NCBI RefSeq assembly: GCF_014212355.1
Contig: NZ_JACKXD010000004.1
Location: 281,712-345,711 of the forward strand
Direction: 5' to 3'
Length of the DNA stretch: 64,000 nucleotides
Origin: Halobellus ruber
GTDB taxonomy: Archaea > Halobacteriota > Halobacteria > Halobacteriales > Haloferacaceae
In this document: piece after piece, positions 18,113 to 26,218 of the stretch
How the letters are laid out: each line of letters begins with the position of its first letter
Position numbering within the stretch: position 1 is the first letter of the stretch
Translations under genes and position numbers: made by a program
The notes under the pieces: generated by a model
Seen by the model: the letters and a program-made list of their open reading frames with translations, nothing else
Databases searched by the model: none
Told to the model about the DNA's origin: nothing

Positions 18113-19147
18113 ATGCCGAACCTCGGCAAGGCGGACCGGGCGTTCCTCGCCGACCGCGTGCTCCCGAACCTGGGCGCCGACCGCGACGATGTCGCCCTTG
18201 GCCCGGCCCACGGCGTCGACTTCGGGCTGCTCGACGTCGACGGCACGGCGCTTGCGATCGCCGCCGACCCGATCTCGATCCTCCCCGCACTCGGCTTCGA
18301 GCGCGCCGGCCGCTTCGCCCTGGAGTTCGTGCTCGCGGACGTGGCGGTGTCGGGGCTCGCACCGTCGCATCTCGCGATCTCCTTTACGCTCCCCCCCGAG
18401 ATGGACGACGAGTCGTTCTCGGAGGTTTGGGACGCGATCAACGAGGAGGCCGCGGACCTCGGCGTCTCGATCGTCACGGGTCACACCGCCCGGTATTCGG
18501 GCTGTTCGTTCCCGTGGGTCGGCGGCGCGACCGCGCTCGCGGTCGGCGATCACGACGACGTGATCCGCCCGGACGGCGCCACGATCGGCGACGACATCCT
18601 GGTGACGAACGGCCCCGCAGTCGAGACCGTCGGCCTGCTGTCGACGCTGTTTCCGGACGCGATCGGCCTCAACGAGCCGACGCTGTCGACCGCGCAGGCG
18701 CGACTCGACGAGGCCGCCTGCGTCCGGGACGCGATGACGGCCGCGGCGGCGGGCGACGGCGGCGTCCACGCGATGCACGACGCCACCGAATGTGGGCTCT
18801 ACGGCGCGTTCCTGGAGGTCGCAGCGAGCGCCGATGTCCGCCTCGCGGTCGACACCGACGGCATCCCGATCCGGCCCGGGGTCCGGGCGGCCTGCGACGC
18901 CCTCGGGATCGACCCCTGGGCGGCGGGGGCCGGCGGCACGCTCGTGATCGCGGTCGACCCCGATCACACCGCGGCGGTCCGGGAGGCCCTCGACGCGGGC
19001 GGTACCGCCGTCGGCCTCGCGGGGACCGTCGAGCGCGGCTCCGGCGTCGTCGTCGACGGCGAGGGGATCTCCCACCCGGAGGTCGACCCCGCGTGGGCGG
19101 CCTACGAGGAGTTGGCGGCGGCGAGCAACGGTGACGGGGACGGATGA
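18113..19147 (+). CDS. AIR synthase-related / HypE-like protein
   Basis: This 344-aa protein has the two-domain PurM/HypE/ThiL/SelD fold. The N-terminal domain is nucleotide-binding (AIAADPIS, FVLADVAVSGLAPSH), and the Gly-rich C-terminal domain contains GVHAMHDATECGLYGAFLEVA and AGGTLVIAVDP. It resembles HypE most, but the C-terminus lacks the Cys that HypE uses to make thiocyanate, and no hydrogenase genes are in view. It is therefore an ATP-using enzyme of unknown substrate, one of the AIRS-related proteins kept by haloarchaea. It ends 10 bases before the convergent DUF309 remnant. Confidence 0.75.
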   Translation: MPNLGKADRAFLADRVLPNLGADRDDVALGPAHGVDFGLLDVDGTALAIAADPISILPALGFERAGRFALEFVLADVAVSGLAPSHLAISFTLPPEMDDESFSEVWDAINEEAADLGVSIVTGHTARYSGCSFPWVGGATALAVGDHDDVIRPDGATIGDDILVTNGPAVETVGLLSTLFPDAIGLNEPTLSTAQARLDEAACVRDAMTAAAAGDGGVHAMHDATECGLYGAFLEVAASADVRLAVDTDGIPIRPGVRAACDALGIDPWAAGAGGTLVIAVDPDHTAAVREALDAGGTAVGLAGTVERGSGVVVDGEGISHPEVDPAWAAYEELAAASNGDGDG

Positions 19148-19156
19148 GCGGGGCGT

Positions 19157-19487
19157 TCACCCCAGCTTTTCGGCGTACTCCCTGTCGGCAGCCCCCGCTT
19201 CCGGACGTGCGCCGTCGAGTTCGATCCGCCACCCCGCCAGTGCGCTCGGGTCCTCAAGCGCCGCCTCGAGGGTCGCCCGCACGTCCGCGACGTCGACGCC
19301 GTAGTAGTCGTCAGGAACGCCGCGGAGGTACTGCAGCGCGGTCCGAAACAGCGACCGCATTCCCGAATCGTCCTCGAAGTCGACGTGTTTGTACGCGCCC
19401 GCCGCAACCTGGACCATCCCGTGGGCGAAGGCGCTCTCGGTGGTCCCGCTGCCGTAGTTGTACCACTCGTCCTCGAAGACTGACTGC
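19157..19487 (-). pseudogene. DUF309 gene, C-terminal fragment (split by element)
   Basis: Reading leftward, this frame encodes [17 protein letters not shown], then [16 protein letters not shown] and on to the stop: the conserved core and C-terminus of a DUF309 protein. Its N-terminus is missing here and is found on the same strand at 21450-21629, about 2 kb away. The two fragments together would make one protein of about 165 aa, matching the intact copy at 20935-21429. Recognisable homology ends near 19472-19480, where the inserted element begins. The function of DUF309 is unknown; the WYNYG/HGMVQ motif is its hallmark. Confidence 0.85.
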
Positions 19488-19491
19488 GCAG

Positions 19492-19507
19492 GTGTAAATA
19501 AATCCTA
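19492..19507 (+). repeat. Left inverted repeat / candidate integrase core site
   Basis: GTGTAAATAAATCCTA lies at the left edge of the element and matches the reverse complement of the site at 21434-21449 at 14 of 16 positions. Confidence 0.65.
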
Positions 19508-19553
19508 AGAACTATGCTGAGTGGTCATACTGGTGAAGCCGAGGCGCTCCCCT

Positions 19554-20849
19554 ATGGCAAAATCAATGCGGGAGCGGTATGAGACCGCTCGTGAACGGAT
19601 TAAGAATGATGAGGACGTGAGCGGCGAGGAAAGCCGGCTGATGCTCGAATTTTTGGATGCAAACGACCCTCGTCGAAATACCTATCAAATGCCCGACGGC
19701 AAGACTAAGAGTGACGGGACGCTCGCTCGCTACGCTCGAGCTCTTTGTCGCGTGGCGAGACACTTGGAACCGGATCTTACTGAGGCTACGGCCTATGACA
19801 TTAACGCTCTCATGGACGACTATCTCAACGGCAACGTGGAGGAGATCAAAGACGAGGGGTTGGCAAGTAGTTCCGTGCGGAACTTCCAGGGACCAACGCG
19901 TCGGTTTTACCTTTACCACGAGGAGTTGAGGGTTGACCGTGAAGACATTCACTTTGCCGACCAAGACGAATCCCCTGTCGACGAGAGAGATATATTCTCC
20001 ACTGAGGACGTGCAAGCACTCCGTGAGGAAGCGAAACGTCGTGGCTCCCGGGATGCTTGTCTCGTAGACTTGCTTCTCTATACAGGCCAAAGGCGGAGTG
20101 CTATTCTCAACCTTCGGCTTAAGGATGTGAAGCCTGAGGATGGGATATTCTACCTCAACGAAGACGACGGTGATCTAAAGGGTGCGAACGGGAAACGTCC
20201 ACTCTTGGGAGCCAACAAGGCCGTCAGAGATTAGAAACGCCAACACCCGACGGGAGACCCCGAGGACTATCTCATCACGCACAAGCACGATCAGAGCAAC
20301 CGTGACGATGTACGACCTGGGGACAAGTTGAACCCGAGTACGGTGTACCGGCAACTCAAACGTATTGGCGACGCAGCCGGCGTAGACAAGCCGGTAAACG
20401 CTCACAATTTCCGGCACTACTTCGTGACGGTGTGCAAGCGGGACTACGGTATGGATAACGATACAGTAAAACACCTCATCGGGCACGACCCAGATAGCAA
20501 GGTGATGGAACGAACCTATGCCCATCTCACCGATGAAGACCACATCGAGGCTGCTGAGGTGGCTCAAGGACTTCGTGATCCCGAGGAGGATAGCCCCCTT
20601 ACTCCACCGGTCTGTGACCATTGTGGGGAGCCATTAGAAGGCGACTGGAAGTCGTGTCCCTACTGCGGGCTCGTATATTCCCCGGATGCCAAAGAAGCGG
20701 AAGAAAGGGTAGAAGCCGACGTGAAAGCCGACTACCGCGACACCGATCCCGAGGACACGGACACCTAGGGCAAGATCGACACCCTTGAGGAACTACTCGA
20801 CGACCCCGCTGTGAAGGCCGCGCTACTGAAGAAACTTGGCGAAGAGTAA
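19554..20849 (+). pseudogene. Tyrosine recombinase (integrase) interrupted by two in-frame amber codons
   Basis: One continuous frame from ATG 19554 to TAA 20847-20849 encodes a XerC/D-type integrase of about 430 codons, broken only by TAG at 20232-20234 and TAG at 20766-20768. There is no frameshift. An N-terminal SAM-like domain (residues 1-130) precedes the catalytic part. Catalytic motifs flank the first amber: YTGQRRSAIL (first Arg), then HNFRHYF (HxxR), LIGHDP and the Tyr in ERTYAHL. A zinc ribbon (CDHC...CPYC) lies near the end. After the second amber the frame goes on with IDTLEELLDDPAVKAAL. The first amber probably replaced a Trp (TGG), the second a Gln (CAG). As written, the first stop removes HxxR and the Tyr. 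Confidence 0.82.
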
Positions 20850-20934
20850 CGTCACTCGCTGTCGTTCCCGTCAAACCATCCGGTTGGGGAAGCCGTCCGA
20901 CGCGATTAGGTAGAAAGGACTGATAGACTGAACT

Positions 20935-21429
20935 ATGGATGATCATACCCAAGACAATACCGTGGAGCCTCCTGCGTCGGGGAGTCCGACTGGGTGGGAT
21001 GCTCATCGCGGCACGTCCAACGGGTGGGAACACGGCACACTCCGGCGAGCCGTAATTCACGGGGTACGGCTCTATAACACCGGAGAGTATCATATGGCGC
21101 ACGATTGTTTCGAAGTGGAGTGGTATAATTATGGGCGTGGGACCACCGAGAGCGCGTTTCTTCACGGGATGGTACAGGTCGCGGCCGGCACGTACAAGCA
21201 CGTCGACTTCGAGAACGACGACGGAATGCGTTCGCTCTTTCACACGGCGCTTGAATATCTCTCAGGGCTACCGTCGGACTATTACGGGGTGGATGTCAAC
21301 AACGTGCGTTCCACACTTCAGGCAGCCCTTGACGACCCGAAAGCCCTCGACGGATGGAAAATCGAACTTGATGGAGATCGACCAGTGGGAACCTCTCCTG
21401 ATTATGAGTACGCCGAACGATTAGGGTGA
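20935..21429 (+). CDS. DUF309 domain protein carried by the element
   Basis: This intact 164-aa protein is homologous end to end to the split chromosomal gene that surrounds it; over the last 86 residues I count about 70% identity. Key blocks are [44 protein letters not shown] and the C-terminal EYAERLG. Its codons are less GC-biased than those of the chromosomal copy, which suggests a different origin. It lies between the integrase and the right repeat, in the opposite orientation to the gene it interrupts. It probably replaces the disrupted gene's function. Confidence 0.85.
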   Translation: MDDHTQDNTVEPPASGSPTGWDAHRGTSNGWEHGTLRRAVIHGVRLYNTGEYHMAHDCFEVEWYNYGRGTTESAFLHGMVQVAAGTYKHVDFENDDGMRSLFHTALEYLSGLPSDYYGVDVNNVRSTLQAALDDPKALDGWKIELDGDRPVGTSPDYEYAERLG

Positions 21430-21433
21430 CCGC

Positions 21434-21449
21434 TACGATTTAGTTACAC
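21434..21449 (-). repeat. Right inverted repeat / candidate integrase core site
   Basis: TACGATTTAGTTACAC (plus strand), five bases after the cargo stop codon, is the inverted partner of 19492-19507. Confidence 0.65.
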
Positions 21450-21629
21450 TCACGAAATACCGACGGCCGCGTGGTAGTCGCCGGCGTTGTACAGCCGGAC
21501 GCCGTGGACCGTCGCGCGCCGGAGGGTTCCGTGTTCCCACCCGTTCGACGCCGCCCGCCGCGGATCCCAGCCGGCGGGCTCGCCGGCGGTCGGCGGACCG
21601 ACGGTGTCGTCGCGGGTGTGGTCGCCCAC
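21450..21629 (-). pseudogene. DUF309 gene, N-terminal fragment (split by element)
   Basis: From a GTG at 21629 the minus strand encodes [38 protein letters not shown], and then HAA before diverging into VGIS and a stop. It aligns with residues 2-35 of the element-borne DUF309. The rest of the gene resumes at about 19480. Native homology ends near 21465, which marks the right junction of the inserted element. Confidence 0.82.
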
Positions 21630-21689
21630 ACCACCGGGTTTGCGCCCCACAAATAAAGAGATTTGACCCTTCGTCGCCTGGAACAGACA

Positions 21690-22508
21690 ATGCGAATCTA
21701 CGAACTCGGGGACGGCACCCCCGAGGTGTCCGTGGTCGGCGCGATCCACGGTGACGAACCCTGCGGCGAGCGCGCGATCGAACGGTTCGTCGACGAGGAG
21801 CCGACGGTGGAGCGGCCGGTCAAGCTGATCGTGGCGAACGAGGAAGCTCTCGACGCCGGCCGACGGTTTATCGACGAGGACCTCAACCGGGCGTTCCCCG
21901 GCGACCCCGATGCCGACACCCACGAGGGACGGCTGGCGCACGCCCTCTCGCGGGAGATCCGCGGGACGACGGTGCTGTCGCTGCACTCCACGCAGTCGTA
22001 CGCCGAACCCTTCGCCCTCGTCGACGAGGTCGACGCCGTGACGCGGTCGATCTGTCCGCACCTTCCGATCGAGTATCTCGTCGAGACCGGCCGGTTCTCC
22101 GAGGGGCGACTCATCGAACACGCCCACACCGTCGAGGTCGAGTGCGGCCTCCAGGGGAGCGAGGAGGCGGCGGCCAACGCCTACTGGATTCTCCGGGCGT
22201 TCCTGTCGGCGACGGGCGTGTTGCCGGCGCCGGTTGCGGGCGACACCGAGCCGCCGCTGTCGCTCCGCCGGCGCGACGCCGACGAGGTGGTCGTGTTCAG
22301 GCTGCTGGATCAGATCCCCAAGGGTCCCGCCGAGGAGTACCGCGTGTTCGTCGACAACTTCCAGCGGGTGGCGCCGGGCGACCGGGTGGCCGCCGCCGAC
22401 GGCGAGGCGTTCAGCGCCGACACCGAGTTCTATCCGGTTCTCCTCTCTGCGAACGGCTACGACGACGTGTTCGGGTACGCCGCCGACCGGGTCGGTACGC
22501 TGGCGTAG
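21690..22508 (+). CDS. Succinylglutamate desuccinylase/aspartoacylase family hydrolase
   Basis: This 272-aa zinc carboxypeptidase-fold enzyme (AstE/AspA family, M14-like) has the zinc ligands His and Glu in [11 protein letters not shown] (residues about 18-28). The substrate Arg/Asn pair is in [10 protein letters not shown], and a third metal His in [11 protein letters not shown]-terminal beta domain follows. Such enzymes cleave N-acylated or carboxylic substrates; in archaea the substrate is usually unknown. ATG 21690 gives MRIYELGDG, the usual start. The gene is divergent from the split DUF309 gene. Confidence 0.83.
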   Translation: MRIYELGDGTPEVSVVGAIHGDEPCGERAIERFVDEEPTVERPVKLIVANEEALDAGRRFIDEDLNRAFPGDPDADTHEGRLAHALSREIRGTTVLSLHSTQSYAEPFALVDEVDAVTRSICPHLPIEYLVETGRFSEGRLIEHAHTVEVECGLQGSEEAAANAYWILRAFLSATGVLPAPVAGDTEPPLSLRRRDADEVVVFRLLDQIPKGPAEEYRVFVDNFQRVAPGDRVAAADGEAFSADTEFYPVLLSANGYDDVFGYAADRVGTLA

Positions 22509-22577
22509 GCGGCCCGGGAACCGTCCACGGGGACCAGCGTCTGCGGCTCACGCGTCGCGGACGGCACCTGTCCCCGC

Positions 22578-23027
22578 TCACTCCTCGGGCGGTGCCAACT
22601 CCACGAGCGTCAGGTCGCGATCGAGGTAACAGAACTCGTGTGGGGGGTCACCGCGGACCTCCTCGATACGGTACTCCGTGTCGAACTCCGCGCCGTCGGG
22701 GACGCAGTACTCGTGGCTCGGACACTCGGTGTGCGGACACGACCCCGGGAGTCGGACCTTGCTCCCGGCGTAGGCGCCCTTCGAGGCGACGTTCACGGTC
22801 AGCGACGCGGGCTCGACCTCGACGGCGCGCACCCCGGAGTCGTGGACGGCACAGTCGAGCAGTTGGCCGTTCTCGCGGACCGACGTCACCTCGTAGCGGA
22901 CGCCCTCGGTGAGGTTCAGACACTGCTGGCGGTAGGGACAGCCCTCACACGCCGACGACTCCCCGCCGTAGACGAACTCCGTCCCGGGCGTCGCGAGCCG
23001 GTCGCCGATGAGCGTGACGTTGGACAT
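22578..23027 (-). CDS. UPF0179 family protein
   Basis: This is a 149-aa protein of the archaeal UPF0179 family. Characteristic features are the start MSNVTLIGDRLA, a CEGCPYRQQCLNL cysteine set (residues about 28-36) and a second set, CPHTECPSHEYC (about residues 97-108). Together these could bind a metal or an iron-sulfur cluster. The function is unknown. It converges with the aspartoacylase-like gene. Confidence 0.85.
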   Translation of the reverse strand: MSNVTLIGDRLATPGTEFVYGGESSACEGCPYRQQCLNLTEGVRYEVTSVRENGQLLDCAVHDSGVRAVEVEPASLTVNVASKGAYAGSKVRLPGSCPHTECPSHEYCVPDGAEFDTEYRIEEVRGDPPHEFCYLDRDLTLVELAPPEE

Positions 23028-23366
23028 CTACAGTGACGTAGTCGACCCGCGCGGATAACAGTACTGTCGGGCGCCCGACCGTGCTGCGCCCGTCGAAGGC
23101 GGCCGCGACCACCCTCGACGGTCGACGTGCGAGGGGCGGCAAGCGACCGGCCCACTGAGGATTGCAGCCGGCCGTCGTTCGGCTGCAGCAGTTCGCTGGC
23201 GAGGCGGTGTACTTTCAGGACACGCCGGTAGTTGTCGGGGCCGGCCATCCCCGCGATGGCGGCGGCGACCGACACCGGGCTGCGGTCGCTCGTGATCGCC
23301 CGGAGAACGTAGAGGCGCCCCGCAGCGGGTTCCCGTTCCGGAGGTACTGATCCGAGAGCGAACACC
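23028..23366. other. Intergenic stretch with a decayed coding fragment
   Basis: No intact gene is seen. On the minus strand, 23155-23315 reads LYVLRAITSDRSPVSVAAAIAGM...RRVLKVHRLASELL, which looks like part of a helix-turn-helix or related gene. It has no start and runs into unrelated sequence, so it is probably a relic. Confidence 0.35.
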
Positions 23367-23753
23367 GTGGCCACTCCGGGCCGTACGATCGGCAGTGCAC
23401 TCCCGATCATCGCCGCGTGGTCAGGTCTCGGCGCACGGACTCCCGGCCGAAAGGAGCTCCGCCCGCCGAACCAGGCCCGATCAGTACAGTCCCTCGGGCG
23501 GTTCATTCGTCACGATAATACCGTCCGTTGGCTAGCAAAGCGCGTGGCGGCGGTCTGCTTTCTCGCGTTTTGGCTCTCGATGGTTGCGTTAGCGTTCGGA
23601 GTCCTGAACGCGTCGGACGGGTTTGGAACCCCATCGCAGACGATCCCGGCGAGCCTCACCGGATCGATCGGAGTCCCGCTGCTCGCAGGCGCTGTGTCTT
23701 GGATCGGTATGGTCCTCTCGTCGTGTCTGTACGAGAAACAAACAGTTTCCTGA
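23367..23753 (+). CDS. Hypothetical protein with two C-terminal membrane helices
   Basis: This is a 128-codon frame. The first half is basic and not protein-like. The second half (residues about 53-128) has two good hydrophobic helices (VAAVCFLAFWLSMVALAFGVL and SIGVPLLAGAVSWIGMVLSS) and ends EKQTVS. The real start may be internal or lost. It sits in a decayed zone, so this may be the C-terminal remnant of a membrane gene. No family is recognised. Confidence 0.3.
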   Translation: MATPGRTIGSALPIIAAWSGLGARTPGRKELRPPNQARSVQSLGRFIRHDNTVRWLAKRVAAVCFLAFWLSMVALAFGVLNASDGFGTPSQTIPASLTGSIGVPLLAGAVSWIGMVLSSCLYEKQTVS

Positions 23754-23791
23754 GAAAATTATCTGAAAGCAGTAGTTGTGCAGGTGCGTTG

Positions 23792-24250
23792 TCAGGCTAC
23801 CTGCTCCGCTACCGTCTCGTGATGCATTCGGAGGGTCGTTGGCGTGACGTTCGCTATGTCCGCGGCCTCGGCCTGTGTTACTCATCCACCCGCCTCCTGG
23901 CCGGCTGTGTAGGAGAAGGCCGCAGCGAAGCCGGCGGGATGGACGCCGGTCGTCCCGGCGGCGTCCTCGACCGCTTCGGCAAGTGCTCGCGCCCGGCGTC
24001 GGATACGCTCCGGACAGTCGAGATCGGATGCGAGCCGCGAGATGTACATCGTCGGCGTCGCGGGTTTGGCCGGGAGTCTCAACTCCTCGTTGAGCCTTTT
24101 GTATGCGTTCGTGACTCGCGATTCCCCGACCGTCGCGACCGCCAGGATGTCGTCGAGGAGTTGCGATCGGTCGCCATTCCTTCCGTCCAGATACGTATAC
24201 AGCAGCCTTTGGTGTGCCCCGCTGATTCGAGACGCTCGGTCCCGTCGCAT
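23792..24250 (-). pseudogene. Transcription initiation factor TFB, C-terminal fragment with in-frame TGA
   Basis: The frame encodes the second half of TFB (TFIIB): LDDILAVATVGESRVTNAYK, ELRLPAKPATPTMYISRLASDLDC, RRARALAEAVEDAAGTTGVHPAGFAAA. After an in-frame TGA at 23882-23884 it continues VTQAEAADIANVTPTTLRMHHETV to a stop at 23792. The zinc ribbon, B-finger and most of the first cyclin repeat are absent. The TGA falls where TFBs normally have a Gly-Trp/Arg-Trp pair. It cannot make a working TFB and is a relic of one of the multiple tfb paralogues usual in haloarchaea. Confidence 0.8.
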
Positions 24251-24534
24251 ACCGGTCTGGCCCGATCACGCGTGGGACTCCCCCTCCGATCGGGGGGATC
24301 AAATCAAACGCGACCGCCGTCTCTCGTAGAGCTGATACTGTCGGCTATAGTCCCATGACGGATTTCGACACTCCGGGGTGTCGAAAATCTTCACGTAGTT
24401 ATAGCCAACAGTATGAGGTGTAGCACTCGTTTGAGTAACGCAGAACCCTCTCGGACGCGGGTCGGCGTTCCTTTTTATGCGATTCCACAGGTACAGGGCG
24501 CGCGTCGACTGGATTTCATCCCGGTAATTCAATA
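24251..24534. other. Non-coding stretch containing the first MITE-like repeat
   Basis: No gene is supported here. The region contains the 80-bp palindromic repeat (24335-24414), some AT-rich sequence, and further right the regulatory element of the yjiH-like gene. Confidence 0.5.
24335..24414 (+). repeat. 80-bp palindromic MITE-like repeat, copy 1
   Basis: The repeat is bounded by ATACTGTCGGCTATA and TATAGCCAACAGTAT (inverted, one mismatch). It has an internal near-perfect palindrome around TTCGACACTCCGGGGTGTCGAA. The same unit recurs at 47161-47240 (reverse orientation, same length) and truncated at 62233-62292. Its ends resemble the end of the IS6-type element at 63861. Confidence 0.85.
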
Positions 24535-24536
24535 AA

Positions 24537-24553
24537 CCACCTCCAAGTGGCGG
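24537..24553 (+). promoter_or_regulatory. Island regulatory element upstream of the YjiH-like gene
   Basis: The sequence is CCACCTCC-AAGT-GGCGG. The centre of the N4 spacer is 44.5 nt before ATG 24591. It belongs to the set of related sites described for the histidine island. Confidence 0.6.
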
Positions 24554-24590
24554 TATTCATTATACCATAAGTATTAGCATATGGTAGGGT

Positions 24591-26021
24591 ATGGCTACCA
24601 AGCCCTCGGACAACGTATACACACTCGACAGTGAGCCATCGACGCGGGGAATCAGTGATGTCGACCTCAACACGTTCGATTCGGGGGCAGTCATCAAGTT
24701 TGTCGCTGCCTTCGCAATCGGGGCGTTCTTCTTTCTCCTGCCGGTTCCCTGGCAGGGGGAGATAACGGTCCCGTTCGATATCGTCGTCAGTCGGATCACG
24801 GAAACGTTCCCCGACGCGGTGGGGGTGTACGCGCTGGCGATCATCGTCGCGGGCGGCGTCCTCACGACCGTCGCGGAGCTTGACAAACGGGAGGTCCTTT
24901 CACTAGGATATGATCTGTCGTACTTCGAGAGTTCGGCCGTGTTCTGGTTCCTCCGTCTCGTCGGAGCGATCCTCGCTCCGGTGATGTTCTTCAAACTCGG
25001 CCCCTCGTTGCTCCATACGCCGGGGACGGGCGGGTTTATGTGGGGCACGCTGATCTACAGCGTCGGCGTCATCATTCCCATCGGGGCCGTGTTCATCACC
25101 ATTTTCGTCGAACTCGGTGGCCTGGAATTCGTCGGAACGCTGGCGCGGCCGGTGATGAACCCACTGTTCAAACTCCCGGGCCGGGCGGCGCTCGACAGCC
25201 TCGCCTCGTGGGTCGGGTCCTACAGCGTTGGGTTCTACGTGACCCGTAACGTCTTCGAGCAAGGCGGGTACAACAAGCGAGAGGTGTTCACGATTGCGAC
25301 GTGCTTCTCCACTGTCAGTATCGGGTTCGTGGGCGTCGTCGCCGCCACGGTCGAAATGTTGAATCTGTTCCCCCTCATCTTCTTCGCATACTTCGTCTGC
25401 GTCGTGATCACGGCCGCCATCCTTGTGCGGGTCCCGCCGATCAGTTCCGTTCCGGACGAGTACATCGCCGAACCGGATCCCGAGATTCCGTTTGAGGGCT
25501 CCCTCGGCGAGTACTTCCGGTTTGCCGTCAGTGAGGCCGTCGGCAAAGCTGCCGAGGGTGAAACCTTCCTCGGGGCTGCCAAACGTGGCTTCATCGATGG
25601 GCTCAAACTCACGAGCCTCATCCTGGGGACGATCCTCGCCGTGGGGCTCGCGGCGACCTTGCTTTCGGCGAATACGCCGACGTTCGACATCCTTGGTGCA
25701 CCCCTGGTGCCCGTGATCGAGGCCCTCGGGATCCCGAACGCGGAGACTGTTGCACCCGCGACGATCGTCGGAATCACCGAAATGTACGTCCCGGTCCTCC
25801 TCGTCGTGGAGGCCGAGCCGATGGCCCGCTTCTTCATCGCCGTGCTGGCGGTGTCACAGCTCATTTTCTTCTCGGCTGTCGGCCCGATGGCGATGGATAT
25901 GTTCTCCGACGTGCCGATCCGGTTCCGCGATCTCATCGCGCTCTTCGTGATGCGAACCGTCATCCTGGTCCCGCTGATCGCGGGCATCACCCACTTGGTT
26001 GCTGCAGCAGGACTGTTGTAG
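24591..26021 (+). CDS. YjiH-family membrane protein (nucleoside-recognition/Gate domain), candidate histidine or urocanate carrier
   Basis: This 476-aa integral membrane protein has about ten hydrophobic helices and Gate-domain features, such as SYSVGFYVTRNVFEQGGYNKREV and PATIVGITEMYVPVLLV. It resembles the YjiH family, whose substrate is not established. It sits directly before hutU, has the same upstream element, and is probably part of the histidine regulon. Import of histidine, urocanate or a related metabolite is an inference from context only. The N-terminal 30 residues are a soluble acidic extension. Confidence 0.75.
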   Translation: MATKPSDNVYTLDSEPSTRGISDVDLNTFDSGAVIKFVAAFAIGAFFFLLPVPWQGEITVPFDIVVSRITETFPDAVGVYALAIIVAGGVLTTVAELDKREVLSLGYDLSYFESSAVFWFLRLVGAILAPVMFFKLGPSLLHTPGTGGFMWGTLIYSVGVIIPIGAVFITIFVELGGLEFVGTLARPVMNPLFKLPGRAALDSLASWVGSYSVGFYVTRNVFEQGGYNKREVFTIATCFSTVSIGFVGVVAATVEMLNLFPLIFFAYFVCVVITAAILVRVPPISSVPDEYIAEPDPEIPFEGSLGEYFRFAVSEAVGKAAEGETFLGAAKRGFIDGLKLTSLILGTILAVGLAATLLSANTPTFDILGAPLVPVIEALGIPNAETVAPATIVGITEMYVPVLLVVEAEPMARFFIAVLAVSQLIFFSAVGPMAMDMFSDVPIRFRDLIALFVMRTVILVPLIAGITHLVAAAGLL

Positions 26022-26167
26022 GTGAATGAAAATCTCCGGATGACAAGCTGTGGCTGGCCGCTTCTGAGCCCGTTGACCGGCTCAATCACGGAAGCCGATC
26101 ACCAACATCAAAAGTCGGAGCGGGACCTCGTGGTAAGTAACCTGCTGGGACCGGCCATTTAAATCGG

Positions 26168-26181
26168 GCTCCGATAGGAGG
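26168..26181 (+). promoter_or_regulatory. Island regulatory element upstream of hutU
   Basis: The sequence is GCTCC-GATA-GGAGG; the spacer centre (26174.5) is 44.5 nt before the hutU ATG. Confidence 0.6.
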
Positions 26182-26218
26182 GCGAACGATACTGGTTCTT
26201 AATTACTAACCTCTAGAT

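Larger units (their letters stand above)
19479..21465 (+). mobile_element. Integrative element inserted in a DUF309 gene and carrying its own DUF309 copy
   Basis: A segment of about 2.0 kb, lower in GC than its flanks, separates the two halves of a minus-strand DUF309 gene. It carries a tyrosine recombinase (amber-interrupted) and an intact DUF309 gene, both on the plus strand. Just inside each end is an imperfect inverted repeat (19492-19507 and 21434-21449, 14 of 16 bases matching), as expected for integrase core sites split between attL and attR. The exact crossover cannot be fixed by eye; CGAA at 19474-19477 and 21453-21456 is the best short direct repeat. Confidence 0.82.
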
